From: Branchiostoma floridae
Lineage: Eukaryota; Chordata; Leptocardii; Amphioxiformes; Branchiostomatidae
Direction of reading: 5' to 3'
NCBI RefSeq assembly: GCF_000003815.2
Contig: NC_049980.1
Location: forward strand, 30,331,609 to 30,395,608
DNA: 64,000 nucleotides
Of this stretch, positions 1 to 12,223 are shown in pieces (position 1 is the first letter of the stretch; each line of letters begins with the position of its first letter). Under the pieces are notes generated by a model that was not told the origin of the DNA, did not search any database, and saw only the letters and a program-made list of their open reading frames with translations. The position numbers and the translations under genes were made by a program.

Positions 1-395
1 CGAACTACCATTTCTCTTGAAGTGATGTGAAACATGTATAGTATTCAAAGTGCGTAGAGGTGAAAGAATGACTGGGCCGTGACTGTGCCGGCTTGTTTAT
101 TATTATCATTTTAGTCATTGTCATTATTTTTTCATATAGTAATAGTCATTATTTACAAAAAAGAATAGCGAACGATCAATTTCTGTTGAAGGTGAAATGA
201 AACCCATGTATTCCAAGTGCGTAAAGTCGAAAGACTATGTTACCAGAGCGTCTCCAAGGCAGACTATAAATTTCTCTTGAAGGTGACGTGAACCAATTGT
301 ATGCATTCAAAGTGAACTATTAATTTCTCTTGAAGGTGACGTGAAACCTGGCTATGTATTAAAAGTACCAGCTATGGAGCTGGTAGGTTGGGCGC
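1..395. repeat. Degenerate tandem repeat
   Basis: About four imperfect units share the core TTTCTCTTGAAGGTGA followed by GTGAAAC and a run resembling TATTCAAAGTGCGTA. They start near 10, 180, 268 and 323. No splice-bounded coding exon is visible. The homologous place in the second duplication unit carries a receptor exon (46472-46629), which is not found here. Confidence 0.6.
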
Positions 396-464
396 AGGGT
401 TGTACTAATAGCTCCATGGAGCTGGCTCCATGGAGCTGGCTCCATGGAGCTATTAGTACAACCC
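396..464. repeat. Near-perfect 69-bp palindrome
   Basis: The two outer arms (GGGTTGTACTAATAGCTC and its reverse complement) enclose three copies of GCTCCATGGAGC, itself a palindrome. The whole stretch equals its own reverse complement except at two CTGG/CCAG positions. It could extrude as a cruciform. It sits just before the point where homology with the second duplication unit begins. Confidence 0.8.
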
Positions 465-839
465 CTATTGGAGATTCAATATATAATGCCATTAATAAAT
501 GTATATTTGGTACGCAACCAAAGAGTCAAAACGTAGCCTAACGTTTTGGTCACCTTTCTCAGGGCAATACTGACTGGTTCTATTGCTCAATGCAGCTAGG
601 TGTCGCTGCTTAAGTGTGAAAAAATGCGGACCTAAACGTAATTAAAAAGCTAATAGATTAATCATACATAATCATCATAATCATACATAGATTAAAGATC
701 ACATATGAAAATAAATTTTTGACACAAATATTTAAAGATGAATCCTGTGCCCACTATCATGTCATTTTATTCGCTACGACTTGACAATCACCAGTTTTGT
801 TAATGTTACGTCACCTAGCACGCGGTTGATAACACCGAG

Positions 840-1588
840 CAATAACAATCAAACAAATGTCCACATCTATGACACCTATCGTTGGTCCCACAGCTACGTG
901 TTACGGCGAAACGGTATCTGTGACAGACCAGTACTCCAACCGGGTAAATCTAACGTTTCCAAGCATTGCAGGAGACACACATGCCTACTCGAGGGAAAAG
1001 TGTGCTAACAACACGGAAAGTGGTAAGGAGATTCAAAGCTTTAAGCTTTTGGCGGCAAAGTTTCATTGACAAATTAAAAAAAAAACTATTCTTTTTTATA
1101 CTTAGTTTACAATGCCAGTAGTCTTGATTTTAATTCATATCAATACTCGAAAACAAAGCATCAGATTCAGTGAAATCTTTCTAAACTACAGAATTTATTT
1201 TTCGATCAAAGGATTCGGAATGAAACCAGGTTTTGCTATTGATTGTATCTTTCATGTATGTAACTGTGTTTATTCCGTATATGATGGGTCGTCTTAAATG
1301 CAGTAAACGAATGTCATATAAGAAAAATGTCATAAATCAGTAACTGACTGGTTTTATACTACTAGATTAATTCTAAACAGTGTTCAATTCTCAGTTATGT
1401 AAAGTTCCATATCTATCCTAAAGCGATAAGGATCTGTTATATACTTTGTGTGATTCATTTTCAAGTTTATATCCCCAGCTGGAGTTCCGTTAGCAGTCCG
1501 CAGATGCACCGGAAGTTTTGACACAGGAGTCAGCTGGAGCAGCCCGGAGCTTTTGGACTGTGGCCTCGACCTGTCCAGACTAGCACAG
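840..1588 (+). CDS. HRM domain exons, receptor copy 1
   Basis: Two exons encode a hormone-receptor-motif-like module. The first gives TATCYGETVSVTDQYSN...NLTFPSIAGDTHAYS..KC, and the second AGVPLAVRRCTGSF..GVSW...LLDCGLDLSRLAQ. The order Cys, FP.T/S-x-G, AYS, RxC, W, C is the usual HRM pattern. The frame was chosen because copy 1/copy 2 differences in it are largely synonymous, whereas the other open frame shows mostly replacements. Confidence 0.75.
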
Positions 1589-4500
1589 GTGAAGCACATT
1601 TTGCTTTATAATTATGGCCGTAGGACTATATTGGATCAGGTTTAAAAGAATTCCACGGTTTGTTGTTGGATATGTTTACATTGGCGTCTATCAGAACTGA
1701 CAAATTGTTGGAATTGTACCTAGTTAGCATTGTGCAATTAGCAACATGGTGAGTGTAAATGAAGTCTTATCATGGATGGTAAATGCTAGTTATCAATGCT
1801 TAATCTAACACTAGTCAGCGAATTACAATTTATCAAGTTACATTGTAACGTTATAGTGGTAGGTTTGGCTTGATTATACTTAAAAATATATGCTACTTTC
1901 AGGAACTATCTAACTAAATTTCATTCAGTCAGACTGAAAACTTTTTTCTTGTGAAAAACAAGCGGAAACGGAATCATTCACAACTTTCAATCTATCCTGG
2001 TGTTGGCTAGATCCCCGTAACTCCAGAAAACGTAGCAGAGGTCGCCGCAGACTTGCAGATTCTTACTTCTAACGGAAGTTCGCTCATGGCTGAAAACATC
2101 GCAGATGCCTCCACTGTACTGGACAATCTGGCTAATACGACTGGAGACCAGAATGTGAGTCTCATCCTTTTGGTAACCCATCAGAGGCGAGGCCAGTAGT
2201 GTTAGTTTTCCACGTTCTAGGATGTTAACCTAATCGATTCGAATTCAATAAATCCATAGATGGACAATAACGTACAAACAATGCTTTGATGCGCATCCCC
2301 CATGCATGATTATGGAGTTGTATTCCTTATTTGAAGTTGAAGTTGAAGGCCCCACAAGAAAGTATCACGGAACATTTTTATTCTTTCGAAAGCCATGTCA
2401 CATTTCTATATCTGATAAAACACATCTCTTAAAGGTAAGAAAGGTAAAACATAGGATGGGACGTTTCTTAGAGCAATAGTTCTGCCAATTTGTTTTCATT
2501 AAGCCACATATCTGCTTGTACTTCCAGGTTGGCTACTCCGTGATGGTGTCTGTTGACCAGATAATGAACTCTGATGATGAGGTTCTTTACCAGAGTCAAG
2601 TCAAGGACCAGTCTCTCTCTAGGTACGAAACATGTGCTTAACATCAATAATGAATAAAATCATTTTAAAGGAAATGCTTTTTGAGTGGTACATTTGCATT
2701 GTAAAGGCACGGTTCTGAAATAATATGCATTTTAAAAATGATAAGAGCATAGGTGTGGTGTAGCCTGACTAAAATCCTCCTAGCGGCCGACCCTACAATA
2801 GCCGCCGCCCTTTGGGGAGGGGTCATTAACCCCAGCCAGCGAGAGATTATGTAAACATGTGTGTTGAAATGATGTTGCAACTCATTTCTCATGATTTTAG
2901 TTTCGTGACAGCTAATAAAGATTTAGATAATTGAAGATGATTACATTGATTTTAATCTAGCCACAACTTAGATAGATGTTGACGATTAATAGTAATGAAT
3001 ACTTAATTTTGTACACTAATATATTTTCTGTGTTTGCAGAATTGTGCGTGCAATTGAGCAGTTCAATGATCGTGTTAATCTGACAACAAAACGTTTCCGG
3101 CGCGTTGAGCAAAACATAGGCGTGGAAACCTACAAGATTGGTGCAGCAGAACTGATTAACAGGTAAAGCTACTACTTTGAAAAGAAGCAAACGGACATCT
3201 GTTGAGTTTGTCCCTGTCTTTTGGACCCATCGTCTTAACACCAAAGCCAAACGAAGATAAAGTGATTATGATTTGGTTTTCATTCAATCATTCACTTTTT
3301 ATCTGTATCGTGCTGGATATACGAACTTGAATTGCACTGTTGACAATTTAAAACGGGCCACCGAATTGTCAATCCTCTTTATTCTTATCACACAGTGTTG
3401 GATTTTCATCCCTTGACGGCAGTGAAGATCTTGAGGACGGATCGGTTCGGTCCTATTCTGACTCCTCTTCCATCCCCAATGATCGAGTAGACGCGTCCAT
3501 AGTCTTGCCTGCAGAGCTCGCATCTACCATTGCCTTCATGAGGGAAAATTTACCTGGTTAATGAATTTTCCTTCTTTTCTTTTTTGCAAATACTGTGACA
3601 ATATAACCCTTTGTGCATTTTTTATATGAGACAGAACAAAATCTCATTCAATTGGCTATTATCGGTATAACTATCAATCTTTTTAACACATATCGAATAC
3701 AATATTAATATGCTTTTCTTTTTTTAAACACATGCAGAATTCTTAGAACATATATGATGTAGGACTTTTAATATGTGATTTAAACAATCTAACCTTATCG
3801 TACCTGGCAACTCCTACTACTGTGTTTGCCCTTCATATGGTGATGTTGGGCCATGCGTAAGATTTTTGCAATGATGATTTATGTGCTGCATGTCTTAGAC
3901 AGTGCTTTAGAAAAAATATTGTTTACCCAAGATTCCAGTGATGTGGAGGTTCGTCTGAGTTTCATCATCTACCAGAATAGCCGCTTGTTCCAGTCCAACC
4001 AGACGGCATCTTCCTCCAAAACCAGGGTCAACAGCAGGATCATTGCCAGCAGAGTCACCGGGTTTGACTTCAAGAATCTATCCAGCCCTGTAGTGACAAG
4101 ATACCTTCCTGTCGTAAGTAATAAGACCTTCCATCTTAGAAGTCATTTTGGCAGATAAAAGAAATACGGGTCCTAATTGCAAGTGTGCAGATGTAGACAC
4201 ACTGGTGCACCAAATCCTTTTTGGCACCATTTTTGACAGATTGGTTCGGTGGACGTCACTCCGCCGTCATGGGGGCAGGGGCATGGCGAGTATCGAACTC
4301 GGGACCACTGATTCCGATTCCAACGCTCTAACCGCTGCGCCACACAGACAACCTTCTTTGGGGCAGATATTATCTACATATAAATAGATTTAGAAAATAT
4401 ACAGTGATTTTTTTTTTCAAATGTTTACTTGTGCTATCTTGCGTCTACATCTGTCCATGGTAATATTCCTGTTAACAGCTACCCTGCGCCTATGGCGAAA

Positions 4501-7500
4501 CAGACCTATCTGTGTACATATGTGATGGCCCTTCGACTCTTGTTTCGCTTTGCATTTTTCAACATAGATGCCTGATTCTATGTAGATAGAGGCCATGAAA
4601 TATTTCAAAACAAAAGACCAAGTTTAGAATAAGGTAGATTATTGAAGAAAATAACAGGTCCGTGGGTTTCAGAATTTGTTTACAATTAAACTTTTCTTCA
4701 GATAATCATTTTGGTTAATGCTTGCAATCTTTTCGCAGGTTCAAAACAGCACGAACCGCACAGTGGACAACGTCAGGTGTGTATTCTGGGATTTTCAAGC
4801 TGAAGGAGGGGCTGGTGCCTGGTCAACAGAGGGGTGCGACTTTGTTGGGATTGACAATAGCAGGGTCGTCTGCGAGTGTAACCATCTTACCAACTTTGCT
4901 GTTTTGACGGTAGGTTTTTCAGTTTGTGTATCTGAGAATGGCTTGATGTCATGTCAAAATAACGCCTTGTGGTTAAAGCATTTTTGTTCTCCATATAACA
5001 GCTATATCCTAGGACCCATTTCCGTACATTACAAATAGTCACTAACGTGGTGTAGTGAATTGAGGAGGGCAAGGTCCTTATCGAAGTATAAATCTTGCAT
5101 GGGTTCAAATGTTTTTTTAAGTTTCGTGAAAGAATTCTTGTTGTTCACCTTGGCAGACGCCTTGGAGATCAATGAAATCCCTTGGTAGTAGGCCATTGGT
5201 CAGTTGTTTGGCTGGGATACAATTTGTAGAGAAATGACTGTATCTGTAAGTAACTGCAACAGGATAGTAAAAGACGCAAAGAATTGTGGAAGTTATTTGC
5301 AAATTTTTCACCTTCAAAGGCTACTGGCAGTACTGCGCACACCACAATTTCGCTAGATTTATCTAATTTTTGTATACTGCACCTTTTTTGTATCTTTTCA
5401 TCCCATTAAAATCATGATGGAAGATGCTTGTTTTTTTTGATAGCCAAAAATCATCACGCTTAATTTCAGGACATCTATGGAGGCTTACAGAGCATTGCCC
5501 TGGACCTGATCAGTAAAGTTGGGATTGCCCTGTCCATCACAGGCCTCACTTTAACACTCATCACCTACGTGATATTCAAGTAAGTTGTTTAGATAGTCAA
5601 GTCAGTTTAGTGTTTTTAATGAATGTATTGTAGTTTACTTTAATGTGATTTAACTAAAACGTTAATGCAGTCTCTTTACTTACTTGTCCTTGGTACTGAA
5701 ACTGGTCTCCCATGGTTATGAAAGTATAGTCAACTTTTTTATGGTGCTAGACGTATTACCATTTTGTTGATTCTGCTGGTTTTTGAGGATCTGCATCTGA
5801 GAGATTGGCATTTATGCGTCCATTTTTCTGACGCTTTTACGTCTTTTCATAATGTTCATATGTATTGCTGTCGTTGGTATGTACATGTTCGAGGCGTTCA
5901 CATTGGTGTGAACATGTGATCACATTGTTGCTTCAGACGTTCACTTGCTCATGTTGCTGAGACTATCAACGGACTATACATGTTCATGATGCACAACATG
6001 TCGAGAGAGTTTGTATTATTGAATGAAGACCTTTATTGCATATTTTTGCCCCACTGGGCAAAGTACAGGTCACACGGTAACAATCATATAAATTTATGTG
6101 TGCACGCGTACTCATATGTATAATCTACTCTAGTGCATTCTTCTTCCTCTCGCTTCTTGGTAATTGCATTAATGTAGCTAGCTGTATGATTGGTATTATG
6201 ATATTATTAATTTTCAGGCAACTGCGTCAGACAAGACCACAGCACATCCTCACCCACCTGTGCAGCGCCTTGCTGGCGACTCTCGTCATCTTCCTGGCCG
6301 GCATCGACGCCACCAGCTCCCCAGTCGGCTGCACGGTGGTGTCGTTCCTGCTGCACTACTTCCTCCTGGCGGTGTTCATGTGGATGGCCGTGGAAGCCTT
6401 CAACATGTACCTGGCCTTCGTTATAGTCTTGGGGGCTCACGTGTCCAGGTTTATGCTCAAGGCAGCCATATTTGCGTGGGGTGAGTAGAGTTTCATTTTG
6501 AAGCAGTTGCTTTGGTCAGAAGTTACTGCCACATACAGGACTGGTATTGATTATGGCATTCGACACGATGAACAAGATAAAAAAAATTACTGCCATCATC
6601 ATACATGATTTAATTATGCTCTGTATGTCAAGTGTAATTACCATTTTTGAGATTTCTTATCTGTTGAATACTGTCACCTTGCACTTTATATACAATCCTG
6701 GGTTCAATGATTTTCAGAATAGCAAAAATGGATACCCATATTCTTTACAATTAATCAATATTATTAAGAATTGGGAAATGATGTATTTACTGCGTCTGTA
6801 TATCTTTTAGGTCTTCCCCTTGTCATTGCCATCGTCACATTGGCTGTGGATATTCCCAGCACCTACCCTAACGAGCAAGAGACCTACAGGAGCTCAGAAT
6901 TGTAAGCCGTGATGCATATATCAGCCTGTTACCCCTCTCATTCATCAATCATACTCCATCATTTGATAGAATTCCTTTTATAATCAAAGGTATTGTCGTT
7001 TTGCCATATTGACAGAAAAAAACAGCATGTCAGCATGCAATTGCTGAAATGATAGGGAAATGTTGAGTGATTGAGTGAGTGAGTGAGTGAGTGAGTGAGT
7101 GAGTGAGTGAGTGAATTAATGAGTGAGTGAGTGAGAATGAGTGAGCAAGTGAGCGTGTGAGCAAGTTGGTGGGTGAGTTAGAGGAAAAACATGTCTACAT
7201 TTTGATACATATCTAAAGAGAGATAGCTTAGCATGAAAGACCCAGCCAGGAACAGTGACGAAGTGATATTTTCTCTCCTCGTTCTCTCTGCTTAGTTGCT
7301 GGCTGCAGGGTAACCAGTTGTACTTTGGGTTCCTGTTGCCTGCGGGACTGGTACTACTGTTCAACACCATCGTCTACATCGTGGTTATTAGCAAACTGGT
7401 CTGCGGGAGGAACGAAGGTTAGTTTTAAAGATAATTTCCTGTCTTACATACAATGATTTCATTTTAACCCTATCTAGACTGGTGGGGGAGGGGGCTTAAA

Positions 7501-9429
7501 GTGCCCGCACCAACCTTGACGTCGTATAACTGCTGAACGGCGTTTGCTAGGACTACGAAACTTGGTGACTTTTCCTTTTATTGCTAGTCCACACTTGTTT
7601 ATCTATATCATTAACATCCTATGTAATCTCAAGTTACAATCATAATTGAATATTCATAATTAATGCTAATTTGATGACGTCAGGGGTCAAAATCCAAGAT
7701 GGCGTACATTGTCATTAGCAACAGTAAAAATATGCTATTTTACTCAAATTCCGTCAGACTCTTTTTGTTTTTTACAGTGCTTTGCCAAATTTTTTTTCCG
7801 TCAAAACCTTTTTTTTTTCAAAATCTTATCCAAAAAAGGCCAGTCAAGATAGGGTTAAAATACCATACAAAAGCATATACAGTGGTGCCTCCCTACAAAT
7901 GAAGACAGACAGCAAAATACAATACGCAAAATCGACGCCGAAAAGATTTACAGGGCTTTGCCAAAAACTTATCAGATTTGTGCAACTGATTGTTTGGGCC
8001 TCTTTATCTCATATTCTGCTTCTCATGACAGAGAGAGAGATTCTCACATTATCACTACGTAACTCGGACAAAATAGTCTAGTCACAATCATGGAGTTTGC
8101 CAATCCCAAGTTATTCAGTCTCCAAACCTTTACGTTTGCAGGGAGAGTTGTTGATCACAAAAGCGGTGCGACGAAACAGAACCTGCGCATCGCCATCGCT
8201 GTCATGGTGCTGGTCGGACTCACCTGGGTCTTTGGGTTCTTCATGATCAGGTCAGGAATCTCACATTTATCATAGCAACTTGAATGCCCTACTACGATCT
8301 CCAAAATTTTTTACACGTTTTATTCCTTTCTTTGCAAATTAATCAAAACAAAACCACGTGCAAAAAGAAAATGGTACAGCAGAAAGATTAAATTAAAAGA
8401 TTAAAGATTAAATGTATTTTTAATGTAATTTGATTTTGTACAAGGCCGTTTCTGTAAATTATGGAAATTCTAGCGGATGAGCTAAAAATATCATACTATG
8501 CCGAAAAAAAATAAGAACATGCATTGCATACGTATCTTAATGTGAGCTTTGGTATCGTTTTGGAATAGTTTTTTCATCTATCAGCTACTTGTATCGATGT
8601 TAAGTATTGATGAATAAACAAAAGTTTTCATCAAATCGCTGCTATTGTGTTCCAGTGACGGAAGGATCGTCTTTTCCTACTTATTTTGCATCTTCAACTC
8701 CCTGCAAGGATTCTTCATCTTCATCTTCCATACTCTACGGCAGAAGGAAGTCCAAAACTTGTGGTTCAAGTGAGTCGGAAAATTTAAGTTTGCCCTTTTT
8801 AAACGTCTTTTATGTTCTAAATTACATTTTTCCCTTTCTTTCTCTTTTCTTTTTGTTTATACAGGTTATATCAAGTTATATAAGGGAGTCATTCGGTGTC
8901 TGTTTCAATGAACGACTGTCGAGTCGGGTGACGAGTCCAAGGCGTTACTCACCTTACAGGTCATAGACGTCGCCGTCAATAATGTTATCCATTGGAAAAT
9001 TGTATTTTCATTCTACAAAAAAATATCCAACATGTCCGAGTATATAAAAACCCAATAGTATATCCTTGCAATAGTTGAACTGTAATTTCCAACACAAAGA
9101 TTGGACTCGCCGAAATTTTTAGGGGGCAAATAGTATGTTTGGGGCAAATAGTATATATTTGGCTTTGCCCCAGTGCTTTGCTGAAAAATCGATTCGTCAT
9201 CCCCCTAAGAAATGATTGATGTTGTTCATTGTGATCTGCACACTTATTAAACCATGCTCTCTCTACATTAAGGTGTTGTGCCTGTTTTGTGGACGATGCT
9301 CGCACAACCAAGACTTCAGCAGGAAAGTCATCGTCCAATCTAGTCGAGTCCAACGAGGAAAGCTACTCACGAGGAGCGCAGAGAGGAAACGCCCCAGAGA
9401 GCGTGCCGATGGAGGTTTATATGGAGTAG
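840..9429 (+). CDS. Adhesion GPCR copy 1, 3' part (HRM-GAIN-GPS-7TM-tail)
   Basis: Surface receptor of the adhesion GPCR class, ADGRF-like by analogy with copy 2. Inferred exons: 840 (or 894)-1022, 1479-1588, 2011-2154, 2528-2622, 3040-3162, 3396-3556, 3932-4113, 4739-4909, 5470-5579, 6218-6480, 6811-6901, 7296-7417, 8142-8250, 8656-8769 and 9273-9429 (stop TAG). Each has AG/GT borders, phases agree at every junction, and each exon equals its copy-2 counterpart in length except the seventh, which is one Ser codon shorter. No stop or frameshift is seen. Upstream exons (signal peptide, EGF, Ig, SEA in copy 2) are not in the window. They lie to the left, or the duplication began inside the gene. 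The 5' border of the first exon is uncertain (840 or 894). Confidence 0.88.
2011..4113 (+). CDS. GAIN domain exons, receptor copy 1
   Basis: Five exons (2011-2154, 2528-2622, 3040-3162, 3396-3556, 3932-4113) encode the helical subdomain (VAADLQILTSNGSSLMAENI...) and the beta subdomain (VGFSSLDGSEDLE..., VRLSFIIYQNSRLFQS...) of an autoproteolysis-inducing fold. Several N-linked glycosylation sequons are present (NGS, NTT, NLT, NQT). It feeds in frame into the GPS exon. Confidence 0.8.
4157..4361 (-). mobile_element. tRNA-derived SINE in receptor copy 1 intron
   Basis: The minus strand reads GTGTGGCGCAGCGGTTAGAG (A-box-like) and, about 40 nt later, CCCGAGTTCGATACTCGCC (B-box-like). It is flanked by direct repeats GGCAGAT at 4150-4156 and 4362-4368. 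The homologous intron of copy 2 has only a single CAGATATTATCTAC site, so the insertion post-dates the duplication. Its 3' part does not match a recognised LINE tail. Confidence 0.8.
4739..4909 (+). CDS. GPS autoproteolysis exon, receptor copy 1
   Basis: A 171-nt, phase 0-0 exon with the canonical GPS signature: CVFWDF, GAWSTEGC, and CECNHLTNFAVLT. Cleavage is expected between Leu and Thr of HLT, leaving a tethered agonist beginning TNFAVL. All four GPS cysteines and both tryptophans are present. Confidence 0.93.
5470..9429 (+). CDS. 7TM and cytoplasmic tail exons, receptor copy 1
   Basis: TM1 is in 5470-5579 (VGIALSITGLTLTLITYVIF). TM2-TM3 and the start of TM4 are in 6218-6480 (QHILTHLCSALLATLVIFLA; HYFLLAVFMWMAVEAFNMYL). 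TM4 continues in 6811-6901, TM5 is in 7296-7417, TM6 in 8142-8250 (IAVMVLVGLTWVFGFFMI) and TM7 in 8656-8769 (SLQGFFIFIFHTLRQKEVQN). The tail (9273-9429) is Ser/Arg-rich and ends VPMEVYME. The WVFGFF and QGFFIFIF motifs are typical of class B/adhesion receptors. Confidence 0.92.
7072..7135. repeat. (GAGT)n microsatellite
   Basis: About 65 bp of GAGT tandem repeats in the intron after the TM4 exon. The equivalent intron of copy 2 holds a roughly 430-bp expansion. Confidence 0.9.
7466..7856. mobile_element. MITE with terminal inverted repeats
   Basis: The ends AACCCTATCTAGACTGG and CCAGTCAAGATAGGGTT are inverted copies bounding about 390 bp. The same intron in copy 2 lacks the block (TTTCATTTCAAAATACC is the empty site). 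There is no transposase coding, so it is a non-autonomous element inserted after the duplication. Confidence 0.8.
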
Positions 9430-10024
9430 TGTTTAAGGCACTAATGATAATTATAACGATTGTGCTTTCCTCTCCAAAGACCCTTTGTCATAGAATGACA
9501 GGAGTTTTTTTTTTTTACTTTTACACACAGATGTAGATTCGTTCATTGGGAACATTAACTTTTCATTAACCAAACGCCATGTTGTATGTCATCTTAATCG
9601 TAAATAATGGTGAAAGATTAGTGAATTGTATTATTCAATTGCATTTAACTTCGATTAAAAATCAGAAAAGATTGTAAACTGAGAGTTTTTTTTTCAAATG
9701 AACAGTAAGAAAAGGTAGGAATATGCTCAACGTCTATTGGTTTATACTATGGTGGTGGATCATGCGTTCTATTTTGACTTAGCGAGGTACACCACGGGGC
9801 AATGGTAATGGCCAGAACTGCACATCTTTTATTCAGATACACGTTATTTTTAGGGTGCGTTAGGTGTTCCATACATCTCATTGGGCAAAAGCTTATCGTG
9901 CAGATCACAGTTCGTTAGTGATGGAAGCAACATGTTCAGCATTTTCTTTGAAAAATATATACATGTATGCCTGACGAAATAATGATTCAACAGGCACGCA
10001 AGAGACATTAGATTCATTTGATGT
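9430..10024. other. 3' intergenic spacer between convergent genes, unit 1
   Basis: About 600 bp between the receptor stop and the lysozyme 3' end. ATTAAA at 9654-9659 could serve as the receptor polyadenylation signal. No other gene is seen. The spacer is nearly identical to 57331-57925. Confidence 0.6.
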
Positions 10025-10030
10025 TTTATT
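10025..10030 (-). terminator. Lysozyme 1 polyadenylation signal
   Basis: AATAAA on the minus strand, about 120 nt after the stop codon. The same signal lies at 57926-57931 and 61865-61870 in the other two lysozyme copies. Confidence 0.7.
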
Positions 10031-10149
10031 CGTGAGACTCCAACCCAGTGCCGAATCTTAACACAATTGGGAGAAATTGCAGTGGCGCCTGGTGGAGTTG
10101 ATGCAATGTGTTGATATCAACGACAGTCTGCTCATCAATGGTGAGGTAT

Positions 10150-12125
10150 CTACCAGCAGCCGCTGACGTAGCTGGAGGTGCTGCCCTGGCAGTTGTTTTG
10201 CCAGCCATACCTGTAAGAGAGTTAGAGTGTGTTAATTTCTTTGTCTGCCTTGTGTGATGACTTGGATGCTTTATTAGTCCAATAGCTGACATACAAAAAT
10301 GCCCATTAGCTGACATACATGCCAATTAGTGATGATGCGCATCTGAAGCACACACATACCCATTCTACTCTATCTTTTTGCTGGAATTCCGTTGGCATTC
10401 GAAACAATGGCTTTTCCCCCAACCTACCATGTAGGAGGCCGCAATAATACACATTCCCACAGTCAATGCAGTACTTTATAGCTCTGACCTTCCACAAATT
10501 TTTCCTTTCCATGATGAGTTCTTGCCCCACATTAGTCAAGGTAACCTTTTACTAAATGAAAGAAAAAATCTACTTATAGTAGACAAAAGCTTCAGTGGTA
10601 CTAAGTATCCTAATCAAATAATGAGCACGGTATAGATAAATGAAAAGAGTAAAATGTACTCCTTATTGCTACAACAGAAATGTTAACTCACCAGGCAGAG
10701 AATCCATGACGCTGGTAGATCAGCTTGGCACACCTGACGTCATCAGCGATGTTGTTGTCACGGAGGTCTGGGTTAGAGAGGAGACAAAGTGGTCATTAAA
10801 AATAGGGACCAGTGCTAACACACGGGATAGGACTTAGCATTTTATATGCTGGGCAGTATTATATACGTAACATAAGGTAAAAGGTAGCCTCATAACCTGA
10901 GGCCGTAGGGGCAGGGGGTTGTTATTAACTGTGCCTATGCATATGGCATGGTATTGGAAGGCGTAGACCAACCTTCTTTTTCCACAACACGTAACATAGC
11001 ATTCATATATAATCAAATTCTCATATAAAGCATGATTATATTTTCAAATTTCTATATACATGTACTAGTAGCTATGCACTCGATGAAGCTCCGGAATACC
11101 ATAAAGCTGAAAGCCAATGCAGGAACGGCATCCACTTCTTTCTACAGTTACCACTGTTTTGTGATGTTCAGATAATTAACATGTTGTATACTTACTGGAG
11201 CAGGAGACGCCACAGTCATTGTGTGGTCCACCGTTGTCGCACCAGTAGTGATCGTTGATCTGGAACAGCCCGTGATCGTAGGATCCGTCCCAGTTGGGGC
11301 CGCCTCTGGCTCCAGTCCTGAAGGAACTCTCGTGCTGAACCAGACAGATCCCTGTGGGAACATCACAACTCGTTCTTCATCAATTGTCACCATTGTGTTG
11401 CACTGTCTGTGCAGTTATCACCCCTCCCCCTCCCCTTTTTTAACATTGCGGAGACATCACACTTCATGTAAGGCTACTTCACCTTTATCCGCAAGGCAAC
11501 CTATATTCGTTCCATCTAAAAGCAGGGTATTCCGGAATATCTAGTCGATAAGCGGTGGTTTTATTTTCAAAATATTGAAATTTTATAGTACAATTGAGTA
11601 CAAATTACTACATTGTGTAGCCAAAGAGCTAAAGGACAGCAATTCATCATCATCATCAGGAACTGAAAAAAGTGGGTCAACTAGTTCTTGTTATAAGAAA
11701 CACACATATGACAGAGGCTATGGACAAGCTTATTCAGAGACTGTGAATAGCTAGGTTTTAGCTGAGCTTCCTCACATCGTCGTTCTGGGTCGTCGGAAGG
11801 CATGAAACGGTGGGATACGTCTGCTGTGTAGGCTTTTCTAGATAACAATGACGAAACGCTGGAGTGACTAAGGACAGAAATCGCTTGAGTCGAGGGGAAA
11901 ACTGATCTAAATGACCTCTGTAGATGACCTAAGTTGTCAGGTAGCAACGTGGCAGAGAGGTAGTCTCTAGTAGAATAATTTTGAAACTGGGTACTTACAT
12001 TCGCCGGCCTGAGATCGGGAAGTCAGACCGCGAGACACCAGCTCGTTGGCCAGTTCACAGCGCTCGTAGGTCTTGGCATGCGCCGTGCAGACCAGCCCCA
12101 TCACTAGTACTACAGCCAGGAACAT
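10150..12125 (-). CDS. C-type lysozyme, copy 1
   Basis: Secreted muramidase that hydrolyses the MurNAc-GlcNAc bond of peptidoglycan. It has four exons in minus order: 12125-11999, 11351-11196, 10767-10692, 10210-10150 (TAG). Phases are 1, 1, 2 and lengths sum to 139 residues. The signal peptide is MFLAVVLVMGLVCTAHA, and the mature protein begins KTYERCELA. The catalytic Glu lies in QHESSF and the catalytic Asp in DGSYDHGLFQIN. Eight cysteines are present, as in the c-type fold (YERC, ICLV, YWCDN, NDC, SCS, VRCAK, NNC, SGC). It ends SGCW. The length fits the family (about 120-130 mature residues). There is a TATA box upstream and an AATAAA downstream. It is oriented tail to tail with the receptor. 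Confidence 0.93.
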
Positions 12126-12215
12126 CTTGGACTCCTCTGCAGTCTGTACTGAACACAGTGTGTCTGAGCTAGTCTTGAAGATCGGTGGACGAGTTCTAGT
12201 GGTGACAGCGCCATG

Positions 12216-12223
12216 TATTTATA
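12216..12223 (-). promoter_or_regulatory. TATA box of lysozyme copy 1
   Basis: TATAAATA on the minus strand, 90 bp before the ATG. It is conserved exactly at 60143-60150 before lysozyme copy 2. Confidence 0.7.

Noticed and set aside
781-1008. Alternative reading frame of the HRM exon
   Set aside because: Differences from copy 2 are mostly amino-acid replacements in this frame but largely silent in the frame used. Splice phases also fit the latter.
11681-11947. 88-codon minus ORF in lysozyme intron 1
   Set aside because: It lies wholly in an intron, with no start context or family similarity. It is conserved only because the whole block is nearly identical.
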